Shown here: positions 5,609 to 5,609 of the stretch, in pieces
Layout: each line of letters opens with the position of its first letter
Position numbering within the stretch: position 1 is the first letter of the stretch
NCBI GenBank assembly: GCA_937905855.1
Contig: CALCWU010000042.1
Coordinates: 1 to 5,609 of the forward strand
Direction of reading: 5' to 3'
DNA length: 5,609 nt
From: an uncultured Mollicutes bacterium
Lineage (GTDB): Bacteria; Bacillota_I; Bacilli_A; Acholeplasmatales; Anaeroplasmataceae
The notes under the pieces: model-generated
Database searches by the model: none
Told to the model about the DNA's origin: nothing
Seen by the model: only the letters and a program-made list of their open reading frames with translations
Made by a program: the position numbers and the translations under genes

Positions 5609-5609
5609 A

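Overview
The window is AT-rich DNA that looks like a low-GC member of the Bacillota or a relative of the Mollicutes. The signs are AT-rich codons, strong purine-rich Shine-Dalgarno sequences, a lipoprotein-type PotD and a Hsp33 of Bacillus-like length. All 13 tryptophans in the five full-length proteins are TGG, and potB appears to end in TGA. The standard bacterial code therefore fits, which argues against a Mycoplasma-type code. A species cannot be named from this sequence.

Layout: bases 1-129 are the 3' end of an unidentified plus-strand gene, followed by its intrinsic terminator (about 138-169). Facing it is the terminator of a minus-strand operon (173-200). That operon, potA-potB-potC-potD, runs from about 4316 down to 199 and encodes a complete polyamine-type ABC importer: ATPase, two permeases and a lipid-anchored binding protein. 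All three gene junctions overlap (25, 4 and 20 nt). Bases 4335-4697 form a 363-bp divergent intergenic region. On the plus strand, 4698-5567 is hslO, the redox-switched chaperone Hsp33. The last 40 bases may hold the tail of another minus-strand gene.

The most interesting part is the intergenic region. A strong potA promoter (extended -10 TAAAAT at 4569-4574, TTGACA at 4591-4596) should give a leader of about 230-245 nt. This leader contains a 9-bp hairpin, a possible pseudoknot with that hairpin's loop, and a terminator-like hairpin with a seven-T run. An upstream segment can pair with either arm of the terminator. This is the architecture of a transcription attenuator or riboswitch, and I do not recognise it as a known class. 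A 22-codon Lys-containing ORF lies at the start of the leader, so leader-peptide control is an alternative. A CcpA cre-like palindrome lies at 4619-4632 between the two divergent genes.

Together the pot genes would import polyamines or a related cationic solute at the cost of ATP. PotD captures the ligand outside the membrane, PotB and PotC form the channel and PotA drives it. PotA and PotD each carry an insertion of about 36-37 residues relative to the E. coli proteins as I remember them. PotD also seems to lack a usual ligand-binding carboxylate, so its exact substrate is less certain than its family.
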